Shown here: positions 21,001 to 29,562 of the stretch, piece by piece
Layout: each line of letters starts with the position of its first letter
Numbering within the stretch: the first letter of the stretch is position 1
Assembly: GCF_014643735.1 (NCBI RefSeq)
Contig: NZ_BMKA01000001.1
Span: 1-64,000, forward strand
Source: Neptunicoccus cionae
GTDB lineage: Bacteria; Pseudomonadota; Alphaproteobacteria; Rhodobacterales; Rhodobacteraceae
Length of the DNA: 64,000 nucleotides
Reading direction: 5' to 3'
Program-made: the position numbers and the translations under genes
The notes under the pieces: generated by a model
Told to the model about the DNA's origin: nothing
Database searches by the model: none
Seen by the model: only the letters and a program-made list of their open reading frames with translations

Positions 21001-24000
21001 CTGTACCAAGGCATGGTTGTGAAGCTAGACGACGGCAGCAGTGTGCGCAGTCGGGCGACAGAAGACCGCGCCAGTGCAACCGTTGCCAAGCTGTTCAGTA
21101 TCGAAAATGTGCTTGGCTCGGATGAGGATGATAACATTTCAGGAAACGAATTCGCCAACCACCTTGACGGTGCTGCAGGTGACGACGTTTTGACCGGTCA
21201 TGCAGGCGAAGACACACTGAACGGAGGGGCCGGCATCGACATGTTGGATTACAGCCGCGAAACAGGCACGTCGGGTGTGACCGTGGATTTGCAGCGCGTC
21301 GACCGCGAGTTTGCCATTGATACCCATGGCGACCGAGACATTGTTTCGCGAATAGAGGGCGCGCGCGGCACGGATCTAGTCGATATCCTGACGGGCGGCG
21401 ACGATGGCAACATATTCTACGGGCTGGCTGGCGATGATACTCTCAAAGGTAAGTCCGGCAATGATATCCTGTCGGGTGGAGACGGCGACGACCATATAGA
21501 GGGTGGAACCGGGCAGGATATTATCACTGGCGGTAATGGCGACGATACGGTCTTTGGCGACAAAGGCGACGATCTGATTATGGGCGGCGCAGGCGATGAT
21601 AGTATTTTCGGCGGCGAAGACGATCATGAGTCAGATGATTGGGACGGATTGTCCTATGCTACTATCACCACAGGTGTCAGCATTAACTTTAATCAACGCA
21701 CTGTCACTGGTGTTGATGTTGGCAAGGACAAATACCGGGACATTGAATATTTAATTGGCAGCACAGGTGACGACACGGTAAGCGGCGGTAGCAACATCGA
21801 TCATTATCACTATGTGGGCGGTTTCGATACCTACGACGGTGGTGGGAACCGCGATTCGGTGAGCTTCGAATACTATTCTGCATCGGTCTATGTCGATCTG
21901 ACCCGGTCAGATGCAGCATGGACTGCAGATGGCAAAGAGCTGCCCGTTTTTGGGGATCTACGCCAGTTGATGGAGTTGAACAGTGTTAATCGAGCGACTG
22001 GCACCGCGTTTGATGATCATCTGATTGGCTATGAACTCGACAATCGTCTCTATGGTGGGGCGGGCAACGATGTGCTGAATGGCGGTATGAGTGCCGACCC
22101 CGGTTATGACGACCATCTCTTTGGCGGGGCAGGAAATGACACGCTGGTAGGGGCCATCGGTGTGGACGCCAGCTTTACTAGTGAAAACATTTATGACGGC
22201 GGTGAAGGTGGTGATACCGTTGATTTCTCTGGCTATGAAACCGGTGTTACCTTCTCGTTGGTCAATGGCGACGGCAACGACAAGATCGTCGCGGTTGAAC
22301 GTCTGTTGGGCAGCGATCACGATGACGTTTTATTGGGCGACGACGCTGCCAATGTGCTGGACGGTGGCGCAGGTAACGACGATCTGGACGGCGGAATTGG
22401 CGATGATTTGATCTCCTATTCTGGCGGTGTGGATATAGTGCGCGGTGGCGCGGACAGCGACACCTTAGACTTTACCGGCTTTAAATCAGCTGTTGATGTG
22501 GATCTGGCTGCTGGCGAAGTCAAAACGGGGCGCACTAAAGTTTGGTCTGATGGAACGGCAGAGTTGATTGTCTCCCTTCCAGATTTGGATGTCGAAAATG
22601 CAATAGGATCGCGATTTGCGGATCGGCTAACTGGCACTGAGGGCGCAAACTTACTGGCGGGTGGCCGTGGCAATGATGTCCTTCGTGGGCTGGGCGGCGA
22701 CGATATCTTCGCCTATGGCAGCGGACAGGATACTTGGACCGGAGGAGTTGGCCGCGATACCGCAACGTTTGCCATCCATACGCTGGGTGTAAACATTGAT
22801 TTGAAGGACGGTGTAGCGAAGAACAACGACGAAAAGGCTAAATTACTGGTAACTATGTCCGAGATCGAAGATGCCGTTGGAACGGTGGAAGCCGATCAGA
22901 TTACCGGCGATGCCAAGGCTAACCGTCTGGATGGGCTGACAGGCGACGATACGCTGAACGGCGGCGCTGGTGCAGACTGGCTGTCGGGTGGCGGTGGTCT
23001 GGATGTTCTTGCAGGGGGTGCGGGCGCCGATACCCTTGACGGAGGCGACGGACTGGACATCGCGGACTATGCACTTTCAACAGAGGCGGTGTCGATTGAT
23101 CTTGCAACCGGCTTGGGATCAGACGGTCATGCAGAGGGCGATATTCTACGGCGTATTGAAGCTGTCCGAGGGTCGGAGTTCGCAGATACGATTTCCGGCA
23201 GCGATGCGGATGAAGTTATGATCGGCGAGAAGGGCGAAGATGTACTCTTGGGTAAATCTGGAAACGACACTTTGGTTGGTGGTCTTGGGGCTGATAAGCT
23301 GAACGGCGGTGATGGTATCGATTTGGTCAGCTTTGCCAGTGCGGGCGCTGCTGTGAAGGTGGATCTTGGCGCCGGTGAAGGAAGCCAAGGTGAGGCAAAA
23401 GGTGATACCTATAAAAAGATCGAGGCTGTTCTAGGTTCTGATCACGACGACCATCTGACCGGCACTGGCGGGAGAAATGGGTTGTTTGGCGGCAAAGGCG
23501 CTGATGAATTGTATGGGAAAGGTGGCGCTGATCTGTTGGTCGGAGATGGCGGTGGAGATGCGTTGTTTGGCGGGGCTGGAAATGATCAGTTGTTCGGTGG
23601 CGCGGGCAAAGACATCCTGTCTGGCGACACAGGAAACGACTTTATGGCCGGTGGTCTAGGAGACGATGTTTATGTGATCACCGACGACGAATTGGATGAA
23701 ATCCAGGAATTGAAAGACGAAGGGCACGACCTTGTGGAAACGGCCGTCTCCTTCAGTCTGGATGCAAATCTAGAGGATTTGCGGCTAACAGGCAGCGCTT
23801 CTATCGACGGTATCGGTAATGCTTTGGGCAATCAAATCTTTGGCAACAACAATGCCAACCAATTGGACGGCCTCTCGGGCGATGACACATTGCGGGGCAA
23901 TGATGGAGCTGATCAGCTTCAGGGCGGCAAGGGGAACGACCTGTTATTTGGTGGAGAAGGCGACGATACGCTGGGCGGAAACGCTGGCAAAGATACGCTG

Positions 24001-24294
24001 GAAGGCGGCGCTGGAAATGATCGTCTAACAGGCGGTGGGGGAAATGACGTCTTCGTCTTTGCGGATGGATTCGGCAGCGACGTGCTTGTCGATTTCAACT
24101 CCAAAAAGAACCTTGAACGCATCGACCTTAGCGACGTGACCTCCATCACGGATTTCAAAGATCTGGTCAAGGGCAGCAGTCCACATATGACACAAGTGGG
24201 CGCAGATGTGGTGATTGATGCTTTGGCGGGCAATTCAATCACGATACTGAACGTGTCTCTGGGCGCGATGAACAATGGAGATTTCATTTTCTAA
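15070..24294 (+). CDS. Giant RTX calcium-binding protein, type I secreted
   Basis: An intact 3074-residue protein, start ATG behind a GGGA site. The first 700 or so residues are non-repetitive, with a glycine/serine/isoleucine-rich stretch around 185-215. From about residue 770 to 3000 there are many blocks of GGxGxDxLx nonapeptides separated by 60-150-residue spacers. These spacers themselves recur in pattern, such as 'SGVTVDLQRVD' or 'VSIDLATGLGSDGHAEGD', each followed by 'IE(A/N)xxGSxxxD'. The C terminus ends in 'SLGAMNNGDFIF', resembling a type I secretion signal, and no Sec signal is seen. It is probably a surface or secreted adhesin-like or calcium-bound structural protein. No enzymatic motif was recognised. 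The export machinery is outside the window. Confidence 0.8.
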   Translation: MAVQNTSLVFATFDQPLYRDMSPQRVDTGEAMILSTGGKQVREIWNFDIGVVESNASLYLDFKFGLQPWVELGSTGTWSAEYGIDVNVDLPNAVIIPAYASGTPLEDRVGATMAFDFSDYEVVYGIVRTVGFSTDEDAEEDDPRAQSGIDLIVKFSAGVEDFYLNGPLPSVAGVVGAVIDGVKSIGGAISSVGSSIGSALGFGIFSDAINYDPDEFSASNVSFFDVSLQETLFNVEAGEEEFRPSIPKIGDFLEFYLKAPTGADTFGLEEGTGTVTARGSSKERFTGIEGDIDAILLELAGKIPEPNIKAAVKALKATVFWEGNVLNWAAENSEIEGIPKIPDSLANFDLTVVDLTAGLGLTLAEEFTVDINDPETGTPDVLVHLVGEDGSEARGKLGDTLFLTSPKENYGKTKVTATYTLGKVQAEHTAHIDLDFYFNVKILEGSIKVLGKEITSFGPLYDKDVVELEIATLGEGWSEKYTVDGLSFGTQRDTYEVFYVEHRLAPVGWDPESASFENDLYAYFEGAYEQVEAIFATYDAMTFDFERPTDETAVPSDRIVNLTGDETIGGVFYDYRGKSVGYAWSGFFDTDVQLTHDNGASRVLVGAQIVPGAGGAPDSDNALKSVSGLTDSGDMSFAKVSTTSHFTRKYSALISADDTAKVHYEANNGKFLETRNVTDVLGGDLGDVMYYHYDNTRDSAGGTFFDGGGNKLGTHDLFIGDFSDTSSPFYWDIAAAVNAENDGDARTKGGVTFKDRLGQDVVVRNIEAAFLMTGSGDDYLVGGRYSDGFLTGGGDDIVRLTGYIEHAGSDPETFGRQDLADDYVRLGSGKDTALVEFGDVPVPHTNAFTDYIFGGKGADHLYVRNGEQGLRYNFQVETSSSDVIYAFSGNGIGFDADHNLIGAYLHLFSRDYEDNFGVFSDDEFYAKQHYLMLNGGKNQGQIQIAQDVEYINVMTSSDGVDGKGGGTGNGDDLVIFMNGKVYQGGEGTDTFAADLTTNEVYTNDRGGIFLNVDSVRGDVPQQAYFGDTEISGFERLYVVGTSVGDVLGGGRLEDYLDGGKGNDFLHGGFDTVADQLYGGKGDDGFLWQGGGDDLIDGGDGLDTLYIGAFNSPLGAGEETFEMRGSTSYTLLDAGGDETASLRSSISTNTVSFRDSVVDFLDKVKSADSMAISGGDGSVATVRNVEVINVIASDSGNDVVLYQGGSTYIGGKSISGKDRDAFVADFRDQDIGIELDLSGDSTTGESTGYLLANSVYIEEMEQGFILAGDGFDILSGGGLGDLFLGGGGNDVLLGNGGNDWIEGGLGNDTVFYDSFGYDVLFGGTEKENTYVDGRLVQNVVENDNLVITGGTYDIRVRPYDADGNLILSTKNGIAFAHTDRDDLTELAQASQSVSEWQVYTRTPGSLRNTTDPSLLNVRYSEFESVDIAGVEGFDDLIVYQNGTGYTGGEGDGDTGEADLFLGDFRAYSEDLSFDGKSASGESYDIGQGTRIADFERFHLILGAGDDTVEGGDLDDAVFAGGGSDVLIGGAGNDHFFGQAGNDTFEHTYGKDVFDGGAGSGDILTISGRADALSVEMFAADGGSLLNLSMDSATPSFAEFRAALTAAPETITMSHGSNSVSVSGIEEYLIAGSEANDVLIGGTTQGVLFGGGGKDALIGQGGNDFMSGGAGSDIYVFGADFGQDVIFGETRGSSRLIFTELFKDDLDFTLDGIDLIVSDGVNSVRIKDYFAEDDTFGLNFAFETADGTFTKDFSDLGAISPGARVKGVSEFGTDDDDKGKGSADADVFRGFSGDDSYSYTGGGDLFDGGAGRDSYSFSGAPTGGIVDLLAFTATVGAAAEDLLVSIENISGSSHKDKITGNQFSNVLAGNGGNDKIFGNNGGDLLLGGAGRDKIDGGDDDDQVFGGEGKDKVLGQDGADVLFGGEGKDKLKGGDGDDLLSGDSGKDRIFGGDGDDILIATEGRDYMHGGAGRDTISFAQLYQGMVVKLDDGSSVRSRATEDRASATVAKLFSIENVLGSDEDDNISGNEFANHLDGAAGDDVLTGHAGEDTLNGGAGIDMLDYSRETGTSGVTVDLQRVDREFAIDTHGDRDIVSRIEGARGTDLVDILTGGDDGNIFYGLAGDDTLKGKSGNDILSGGDGDDHIEGGTGQDIITGGNGDDTVFGDKGDDLIMGGAGDDSIFGGEDDHESDDWDGLSYATITTGVSINFNQRTVTGVDVGKDKYRDIEYLIGSTGDDTVSGGSNIDHYHYVGGFDTYDGGGNRDSVSFEYYSASVYVDLTRSDAAWTADGKELPVFGDLRQLMELNSVNRATGTAFDDHLIGYELDNRLYGGAGNDVLNGGMSADPGYDDHLFGGAGNDTLVGAIGVDASFTSENIYDGGEGGDTVDFSGYETGVTFSLVNGDGNDKIVAVERLLGSDHDDVLLGDDAANVLDGGAGNDDLDGGIGDDLISYSGGVDIVRGGADSDTLDFTGFKSAVDVDLAAGEVKTGRTKVWSDGTAELIVSLPDLDVENAIGSRFADRLTGTEGANLLAGGRGNDVLRGLGGDDIFAYGSGQDTWTGGVGRDTATFAIHTLGVNIDLKDGVAKNNDEKAKLLVTMSEIEDAVGTVEADQITGDAKANRLDGLTGDDTLNGGAGADWLSGGGGLDVLAGGAGADTLDGGDGLDIADYALSTEAVSIDLATGLGSDGHAEGDILRRIEAVRGSEFADTISGSDADEVMIGEKGEDVLLGKSGNDTLVGGLGADKLNGGDGIDLVSFASAGAAVKVDLGAGEGSQGEAKGDTYKKIEAVLGSDHDDHLTGTGGRNGLFGGKGADELYGKGGADLLVGDGGGDALFGGAGNDQLFGGAGKDILSGDTGNDFMAGGLGDDVYVITDDELDEIQELKDEGHDLVETAVSFSLDANLEDLRLTGSASIDGIGNALGNQIFGNNNANQLDGLSGDDTLRGNDGADQLQGGKGNDLLFGGEGDDTLGGNAGKDTLEGGAGNDRLTGGGGNDVFVFADGFGSDVLVDFNSKKNLERIDLSDVTSITDFKDLVKGSSPHMTQVGADVVIDALAGNSITILNVSLGAMNNGDFIF

Positions 24295-24531
24295 AGGAGA
24301 ACTCGCACACAGCCCTAATAGCTCGGTATCACTTACGGCTACCAAGAAGACAAAAGCATTTCCGAGTTCCGGCTTGCTGCTTTCGTTTGCTTCTCATGCA
24401 TATGATTTCTTCTGCGTAGTGGTTCAGGTCAAAATGACCGCTCGCCTTGTGGATTGGCGGCACAGTGACCTGCAGCGCTGCTTGGAAACGATAGAGAATG
24501 CCCGACGTCGTGCAACGTGGTTGGGCTCGAT

Positions 24532-24735
24532 CTACGCTTGCCGGTTCACCAGAGGAACCTGCGGCGCAGTCCCTTTGCTTAAGCCAAGCAACCGATTCCG
24601 CACCAGAGCCGCAACACTGCTCCCTGAGGCCGCTTGTTGAAGCTTACGATATTCGCGATCGGTCAACCGCACAGTGATCTGCTGATCCCGCTTGTTTCTT
24701 ACACGCCGCCTCCCGCCTTTGCCCTTGGTTCCCAT
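24532..24735 (-). CDS. Ribbon-helix-helix-like small protein (possible mobilisation-protein fragment)
   Basis: A short basic protein of 67 residues from the ATG at 24735, which has a GGGTGGGA ribosome site 6 nt upstream. Upstream in-frame starts exist but lack support. The sequence is Arg/Lys rich with 'QQITVRLTDREYRKLQQAA', an MobC-like or RHH-type DNA-binding pattern. It sits at the left edge of the insertion-sequence graveyard and may be what remains of a mobilisable element. It could also be an intact small DNA-binding regulator. Moderately uncertain. Confidence 0.45.
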   Translation of the reverse strand: MGTKGKGGRRRVRNKRDQQITVRLTDREYRKLQQAASGSSVAALVRNRLLGLSKGTAPQVPLVNRQA

Positions 24736-25011
24736 ATCCATTCCCACCCGTTGGCAGACAAGGTGCAAGCACAGCGCGCACCGCATCCGAGTCGAGCGCC
24801 GTGAGGGAAGGCGAGCGTTTTTGCAGTGCAAAAACATGGCTCGCTATCCGCCAAACAACGTCTCTGGGAAAACAAGTGGTTAGGCAGGGTTAAGGGGGCG
24901 TATCCGGGTGAAATTGGTTGAGATCCAGAGCCAGATTTGCGACCATCGGCAACGGGAAAGCTATGATCAGGTTGAACTGTTTCGCATCTACTGGGCAGGA
25001 TTTAGCGTAAT

Positions 25012-25690
25012 TTAAGCTACTCTCAGTACCTGCTGAACAAGGTTAATTGTTTCATTTCTCAGCCAATAGACCACGGTCGATAGTCTGCCGCCAACCACTG
25101 GATTGCTTTGTTTGGATTCGGCCATAGTATCATCCTCTCCGGCAGTTTCAGGCATACTTCGCCGGAAAGAATGCACGGAGAGGAAAGTCATGAGACTATT
25201 CGGTCAGGCCCTTCTTGGTTCACGCGGCATCTTCGAGACAAAGCCTCACCGCAGTGCGTTCCCGGGCGGTCGACAGGTCCAGGGAAGGACATGTGTCAGG
25301 TCGATCAAATTGAGGGTCAAATCAAACCGGAAAGCCAAGCGGCAACAACCCACCGAGCGGTCGATCAGTGTTTGAGATTAACTACCCGAGAACTGGAGAC
25401 CGACATATGACTGTCGGTGTTCCTGATCTCGAGTGAGCAAAATTTGTGGATGGCCCCGTTTAGCGCTTCTGCACAAGTCGGCCTCCAGCGTGTTCGAAAT
25501 CCGACAGGCCAGAACCTTGCTGGTGTGACGGTCCTTGATGGCGGCGAGACAAGGGAACGCGCGCCGCATCGGTAGGTCGGTGATGTCCGAGCACCAACCT
25601 TGTTTCAAACGATCCACACGCAGGCCTTTCAGCAAGTAAGGATGAGTCTAGTGTCCCTCCGAGGGCCTGCCCCATATCACATACGCTTTG
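25012..25690 (-). pseudogene. IS3-family (IS407-like) transposase remnant
   Basis: Two pieces of an IS3-type orfB on the minus strand. The segment at 25400-25635 reads 'WCSDITDLPMRRAF', 'AAIKDRHTSKVLACRISNTL' and 'EADLC', the conserved integrase core of the IS407 type. The C-terminal piece at 25012-25083 reads 'VVYWLRNETINLVQQVLRVA' followed by a stop, matching the usual 'QRVA' ending. The 300 bp between does not match and has stops, so the gene is dead. A homologous end lies in opposite orientation at 31584-31740. Confidence 0.7.
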
Positions 25691-25892
25691 CATGTATTAC
25701 CGGACAACGGGTGTTGGGCTTCTGGTCGTTCGGCATCAGTCCGTACGGCGTATCCGTTTCTCGTTCACCAGATGGCCGTCATTGCGCAACTGCCAGTTTG
25801 CGGGATTTGAGTTAAGTTTGTAAGTGGATCGGTATTGGTTTGCGCTACATTTTTTGTATTACGATTTCCACATTTTCTTGAAAGAAAATTTG

Positions 25893-26350
25893 ATGTTTCG
25901 AGCATTAAATCTGTTGGCTGTTTTGAAAATTGCTTTGTTTTTGACCCTTACGCCCGTAACCTTATCAGAGGCTACATTTTAGGCAATTTTCAAGGGAACA
26001 GCCAGATTGCCGGCGCAATGGGGCAACGAGGGTTTCCTTATGTTGAGGAGTTATCTTCCGGATTACTGCCTGTGGACATGGGGTGCAAATTCTTCAATGA
26101 TAAATTGCCCTCCGTAATTTATGGAGGCGAAAGCTAAATCAGCTTGCTTGAGACGGATTCACTGACAGGCGAGCCCTTATCCCAGACTTATGGGCACCTT
26201 TATGAACGCACGATAGAAGTTTCCTCATCACCATCAACCGTGCCGCTTCCCGCCTCGTTGCCTTTACTTTTGCTGGCGGCAGTTGGCTTAGGTATGATGT
26301 CACGTTTGAAGCGCCTTATGTCTAGGTTCGAAACCGGCTATCTCCACTGA
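25893..26350 (+). pseudogene. Broken VPLPA-CTERM exported protein gene
   Basis: An ATG at 25893 opens a classic signal peptide (MFRALNLLAVLKIALFLTLT...), but that frame stops at 25980-25982. The body continues in another frame (from about 25970, 'GNFQGNSQIAGAMGQRG') to a TAA at 26135. In that same frame, after the stop, 'VPLPASLPLLLLAAVGLG' (from 26240) followed by 'MMSRLKRLM' gives a VPLPA-CTERM sorting tail, with the final stop at 26348. One frameshift and one stop therefore separate the three parts. Family knowledge: such proteins are anchored or sorted by an exosortase; none is in the window. Confidence 0.6.
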
Positions 26351-26442
26351 TCGTTGAAAATATATGTCTTCATTATGCCCACCTTTAGCGGTCGCAATAC
26401 CTGCAATAGCTAGGCATGTCCGAATGCTAGTGTATCATCCAT

Positions 26443-26756
26443 TTAATTTGCAACATTTCCGGCAGCTTTGAGGAGTTTCCGGCATTTTTCTGGTGGGAAG
26501 AGGTCACAGGTTTGCGCGACAGACTGGAATAATGCGTCGGAGGTCGTGCCTTGAGCCGTCTTAGGTGTGCTTTGAGTTTGGAATAGGCCATTGCAATCGG
26601 ATTCAGGTCTGGGCTGTAGGGCGGAAGAAACAGTATCCAGTTGCCTTGCGCCTTCAGCACGTTCTGGGCGTATGCGGATTTGTGAGACGAAAGGTTATCG
26701 GCGATCACGACGTCGCCGGGCTTTTGCGTGTTCCAGTTGTCTGTCTCATCGGTCAC
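26443..26756 (-). pseudogene. IS630-family transposase C-terminal remnant
   Basis: The C-terminal part of an IS630/Tc1-type DDE transposase: 'KPGDVVIADNLSSHKS' (second Asp region) and 'LFLPPYSPDLNPI' (third catalytic part). Within 'RRLKARPPTHYS' a frameshift occurs; in the other frame the ending 'CDLFPPEKCRKLLKAAGNVAN' is intact and stops at 26443-26445. The N-terminal half is missing, replaced on the right by an IS3 remnant. Confidence 0.75.
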
Positions 26757-26829
26757 TCCTCAGTGGTTATGATGAGACAGAAACACTCTCTTATCAAATA
26801 ACGCTATTTGGACCCATAAGCGCAGACGT

Positions 26830-27300
26830 CAGACACCAGATCAGTACGACGTGATTGGTAACGATACGTGGATCGGTCAAATCGTAAAGCAACACACTCC
26901 TTTCGGATAGATACACGCCAGTCAGAACACATCCCGTCGACGAGCTCACGCTTTCGATTCCCCTCTCGGGATATTGCTGCGCAATACCCTGTCGGGCAAC
27001 GGGCCTCAGAGCTTTCGTTTGATAACGTCCTACAACATCTCGCGATCCAACGTCAGATCCGCGACAACCCGTTTCAATCAATTTTTTTCGCCCTCAAGAT
27101 CGCGCAGCCGCCGCATCTCTGCTGGCATAAAGCCTTCGTACTTTTTTCAGTTGAAATATGTCGCAGAGCTATTACGCGCTTTACGGGAAATCCCAGCCAC
27201 CGTCGTGCCATCGCTGCCCTGCTTTACCATAAACGCTTTCTGCGCGTCCGTGAACTTGGATGCTTTCACCGCTTCCACTCCTTCTCTCAGCTAGGAAAGT
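26830..27300 (-). pseudogene. IS3-family orfA and N-terminal orfB remnant
   Basis: Minus strand from a GTG at 27269: 'KASKFTDAQKAFMVKQGSDG', 'ISRKARNSSATYFN' then stop, 'KKYEGFMPAEMRRLRDLEGE' then stop, 'VVADLTLDREML' then stop. This is the IS3-type orfA with three internal stops. It is followed by 'RELVDGMCSDWRVSIRKECV' and 'ALRFDRSTYRYQSRR' from the start of orfB. The left part of orfB is cut off at about 26830. Its right end lies inside the IS66 remnant, so it inserted there. Confidence 0.75.
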
Positions 27301-27301
27301 A

Positions 27302-27576
27302 GCAGCCAGAAACTCTAACTCAAGATGGTCCAGTTTGCAGGGGGCAGTGCAATGGCGTCGTGCATCTTCAGCCAATGTCACGCCGTCGCTAATGCTCTCC
27401 TCAAAGATACGGATTTTTTCGTTATCAGACCAACGGTGGCGACGGCCGGTATCAGAGACCGACAAAACTTGAATGCGGAGGGTATCTTCGTGTGCGTCCA
27501 TTAGAACACTTCACAAACGATTGCACAGATCAGCGGCCAGACGGCCCTCGGCGGAGGATTACCATATAAAGCTTAC
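27302..27576 (-). pseudogene. IS66-family tnpA fragment with left end
   Basis: Minus strand from 27501: 'MDAHEDTLRIQVLSVSDTG' and 'RRHRWSDNEKIRIFEES' match the N terminus of the IS66 accessory protein TnpA, then the sequence runs into the IS3 remnant at about 27300. Upstream, read on the minus strand, GTAAGC at 27571-27576 looks like the IS66 terminal repeat start. The element is otherwise lost, so this is a fragment disrupted by the IS3 insertion. Confidence 0.65.
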
Positions 27577-27741
27577 GGTCTTGTTCTACGCCGCAACGCG
27601 AAATAGCCGAGCGAGCGCGAGAACGTGAATGGGAGCTGGGAACCACCGGTCCCGGCGCGCCCGATCCGATTGGGCCCCTGCGCGAGCTTCCCTGCCGGGG
27701 CTCACAGGCTGTGGAGCCCGCTGATCATGCGGGTTACACAC

Positions 27742-27751
27742 GGGGGGGGGG
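27742..27751 (+). repeat. Run of ten G residues upstream of RTX gene
   Basis: A homopolymer of ten guanines about 80 bp upstream of the start of the RTX gene at 27830, in GC-rich sequence. Such tracts vary in length in some bacteria and may alter promoter spacing; here that is only a possibility. It also marks a place where base calls can fail. Confidence 0.7.
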
Positions 27752-27829
27752 CGTGCCGGCCCGATTGCACTTGGCTGGAGCGGCTGGTCAGTTCTTGACT
27801 CGAATCGCCGCTGTCTGCACCGTTAACCC

Positions 27830-29562
27830 ATGGTAAAAGCTTACGAAGTTTTCATCGTTACTGACGAACCTGGTCCCTATGTCTCGATTACCGATTTCAA
27901 CCTGAACGCATTGGGCCGGCACAAGAATCTGGTGATCGAGGATCCGGACATCCCCGAGATCCCGTCTAAATGGGTGGTGCGCACCGACGAGGAACTGAGC
28001 CCTGATCAGGTGGCGCCTTTTCTCGGGTCGGTCGGCCGGGGCATTTTCGAGGCGGTTCTTATCGAGAAATATACCAGCCTGGCCGACTACGAGGTGCGCG
28101 GTTGGAGTGTATTTCAATTGGGCAAAGGAGGGTTGCTGCTCAACCCGCGAACTGCCGTTCCAGTCGGCAGCACGGAGCCGACCTCTGGCGACGACCAACT
28201 TGATCTGGACCTATTCCCGGTGGCGGGCCCGCTACGGATGCTTGCTGGCGACGACACAGTGCGCGGGTCCGACGGGCGCGACGTAGTCTATGGGGGCTCT
28301 GGAAACGACGAGTTATCAGGCGGTGCTGGAAGGGACGAGCTCTTCGGTCAGTCAGGCGTGGATGTCCTCAACGGCGGTGGCGGGGCCGACCGGCTGATTG
28401 GCGGCGGCGGCAATGACCGGCTTGCCGGTGGCGCCGGTAATGACAGGCTGGTTGGCGCAAACGGAGACGACGTGTTGATCGGTGGTGCTGGCCGTGACGT
28501 CCTGCAGGGGGCAAGGGGAGCGGACACCGCTGAATACGCAGGTGCGGCCGTCGCGGTGGACCTCGCCAAAAGTGGGTTCCAAAACACTCGCGGTGCTGGA
28601 CATGACAAACTCGTAGGGATCGAGAACTTGTCCGGGACTGACGCAGCAGACCGGCTTTCCGGCGATGCGCGCGCAAACCGGATTGAGGGCGGCGGCGGCA
28701 ATGACGTACTGAAGGGCCGCGAGGGCGGCGATCACCTCGATGGCGGCGATGGAGACGACGTCCTGTCCGGCGACGCCGGGCGCGACACCCTGCGCGGCGG
28801 GGGCGGAGATGACCGCCTGTCGGGCGGCGCGGGCCGAGACCTTCTGGACGGCGGCGCGGGTGAGGATTTCGCAGACTACTCTGGCAGAATAGCGGTGCGG
28901 GTAGACCTGCGCGAGACGGGTTTCCAGAAGATCGCTGGTCACGGGCGCGACAAATTCGTGTCTATCGAGGGCGTCATCGGGTCCGATCGGGGTGACACGT
29001 TGATTGGAGGCGACGATGACCGCGGGCGTTCCATTCTCCACGGCGGCGGCGGAAAGGACAAGTTCGTAATCCGTAACGGTGACAACTGGGTTCAGGGCGA
29101 CGCGGGTGCCGATACGCTGAAGGCGCGGATCGAGGACGCCCGCTCGATTTTGTCGTTCGAAGGGGGCGGCGGCAACGACCGGGTGAAGGTGGACGCCACC
29201 GCTGCGATAACGTTCGTTGGAGATCTTGACGGTGGCGAGGGAAACGACTGGTTCGACCTGTCACTCGAAGGGAAACCGACGGGTTTACGAGCATACGAGC
29301 CGTGATCGCCGGCGGCGGCGGCGCGGACCGCTTCATATTCCGCGGTGCAGAGGCGGATGCGCAGATCGTAGACTTCGAGGATGGCAAGGATCTGATCCAT
29401 ATAGTTGACGCGGCAGACCAGTTCTCCGATCTGCAAATCGACCGCGGGGTAGGCTACCTGGATGTCACCCTTGCTGGCACGGCCGGAACAGAACTCCGCC
29501 TGCGGCTGATTGACCCCGCGTCCGAGCTGACGCTGACGGCGGAGGACTTCGACTTCGGCTGA
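27830..29562 (+). CDS. RTX calcium-binding protein, split by a -1 frameshift at a slippery heptamer
   Basis: The zero frame runs from ATG 27830 to TGA 29303-29305 (491 residues). It has a non-repetitive N-terminal domain (about 1-120), then RTX nonapeptide blocks (140-390) and a spacer. The last 80 or so residues, including 'VDFEDGKDLIHI' and the C-terminal tail ending 'TAEDFDFG', continue in the -1 frame to 29562. The C-terminal tail of RTX proteins normally carries the type I secretion signal, so the frameshift decides whether the product can be exported. The sequence G GGT TTA (29281-29287), in zero-frame phase, is a canonical -1 slippery heptamer. No Sec signal was seen and no obvious ribosome site precedes the ATG. 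The gene is much richer in GC than the surrounding remnants and so probably foreign. It could be a plain mutation. Confidence 0.7.
29281..29287 (+). promoter_or_regulatory. Candidate -1 ribosomal slippery site (G GGT TTA)
   Basis: Matches X XXY YYZ in the phase of the upstream frame (codons GGT 29282-29284 and TTA 29285-29287). A slip puts the ribosome at ACG 29287 and continues through 'TSIRAVIAGGGGADR'. The zero-frame stop follows 15 nt later. The downstream sequence is very GC-rich, but only weak hairpins were found by eye (for example GCCG/CGGC at about 29300-29313). Confidence 0.4.

Noticed and set aside
15070-24294. Regular DNA repeats that might be read as a CRISPR array or tandem repeat locus
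   Set aside because: The repeats follow the codons of RTX nonapeptides inside one long open frame, with varying spacing; no direct repeats with unique spacers of constant length.
25103-25410. Plus-strand frames near 25.1-25.4 kb as small genes
   Set aside because: No recognisable features, no ribosome site, and they lie between two pieces of a minus-strand IS remnant.
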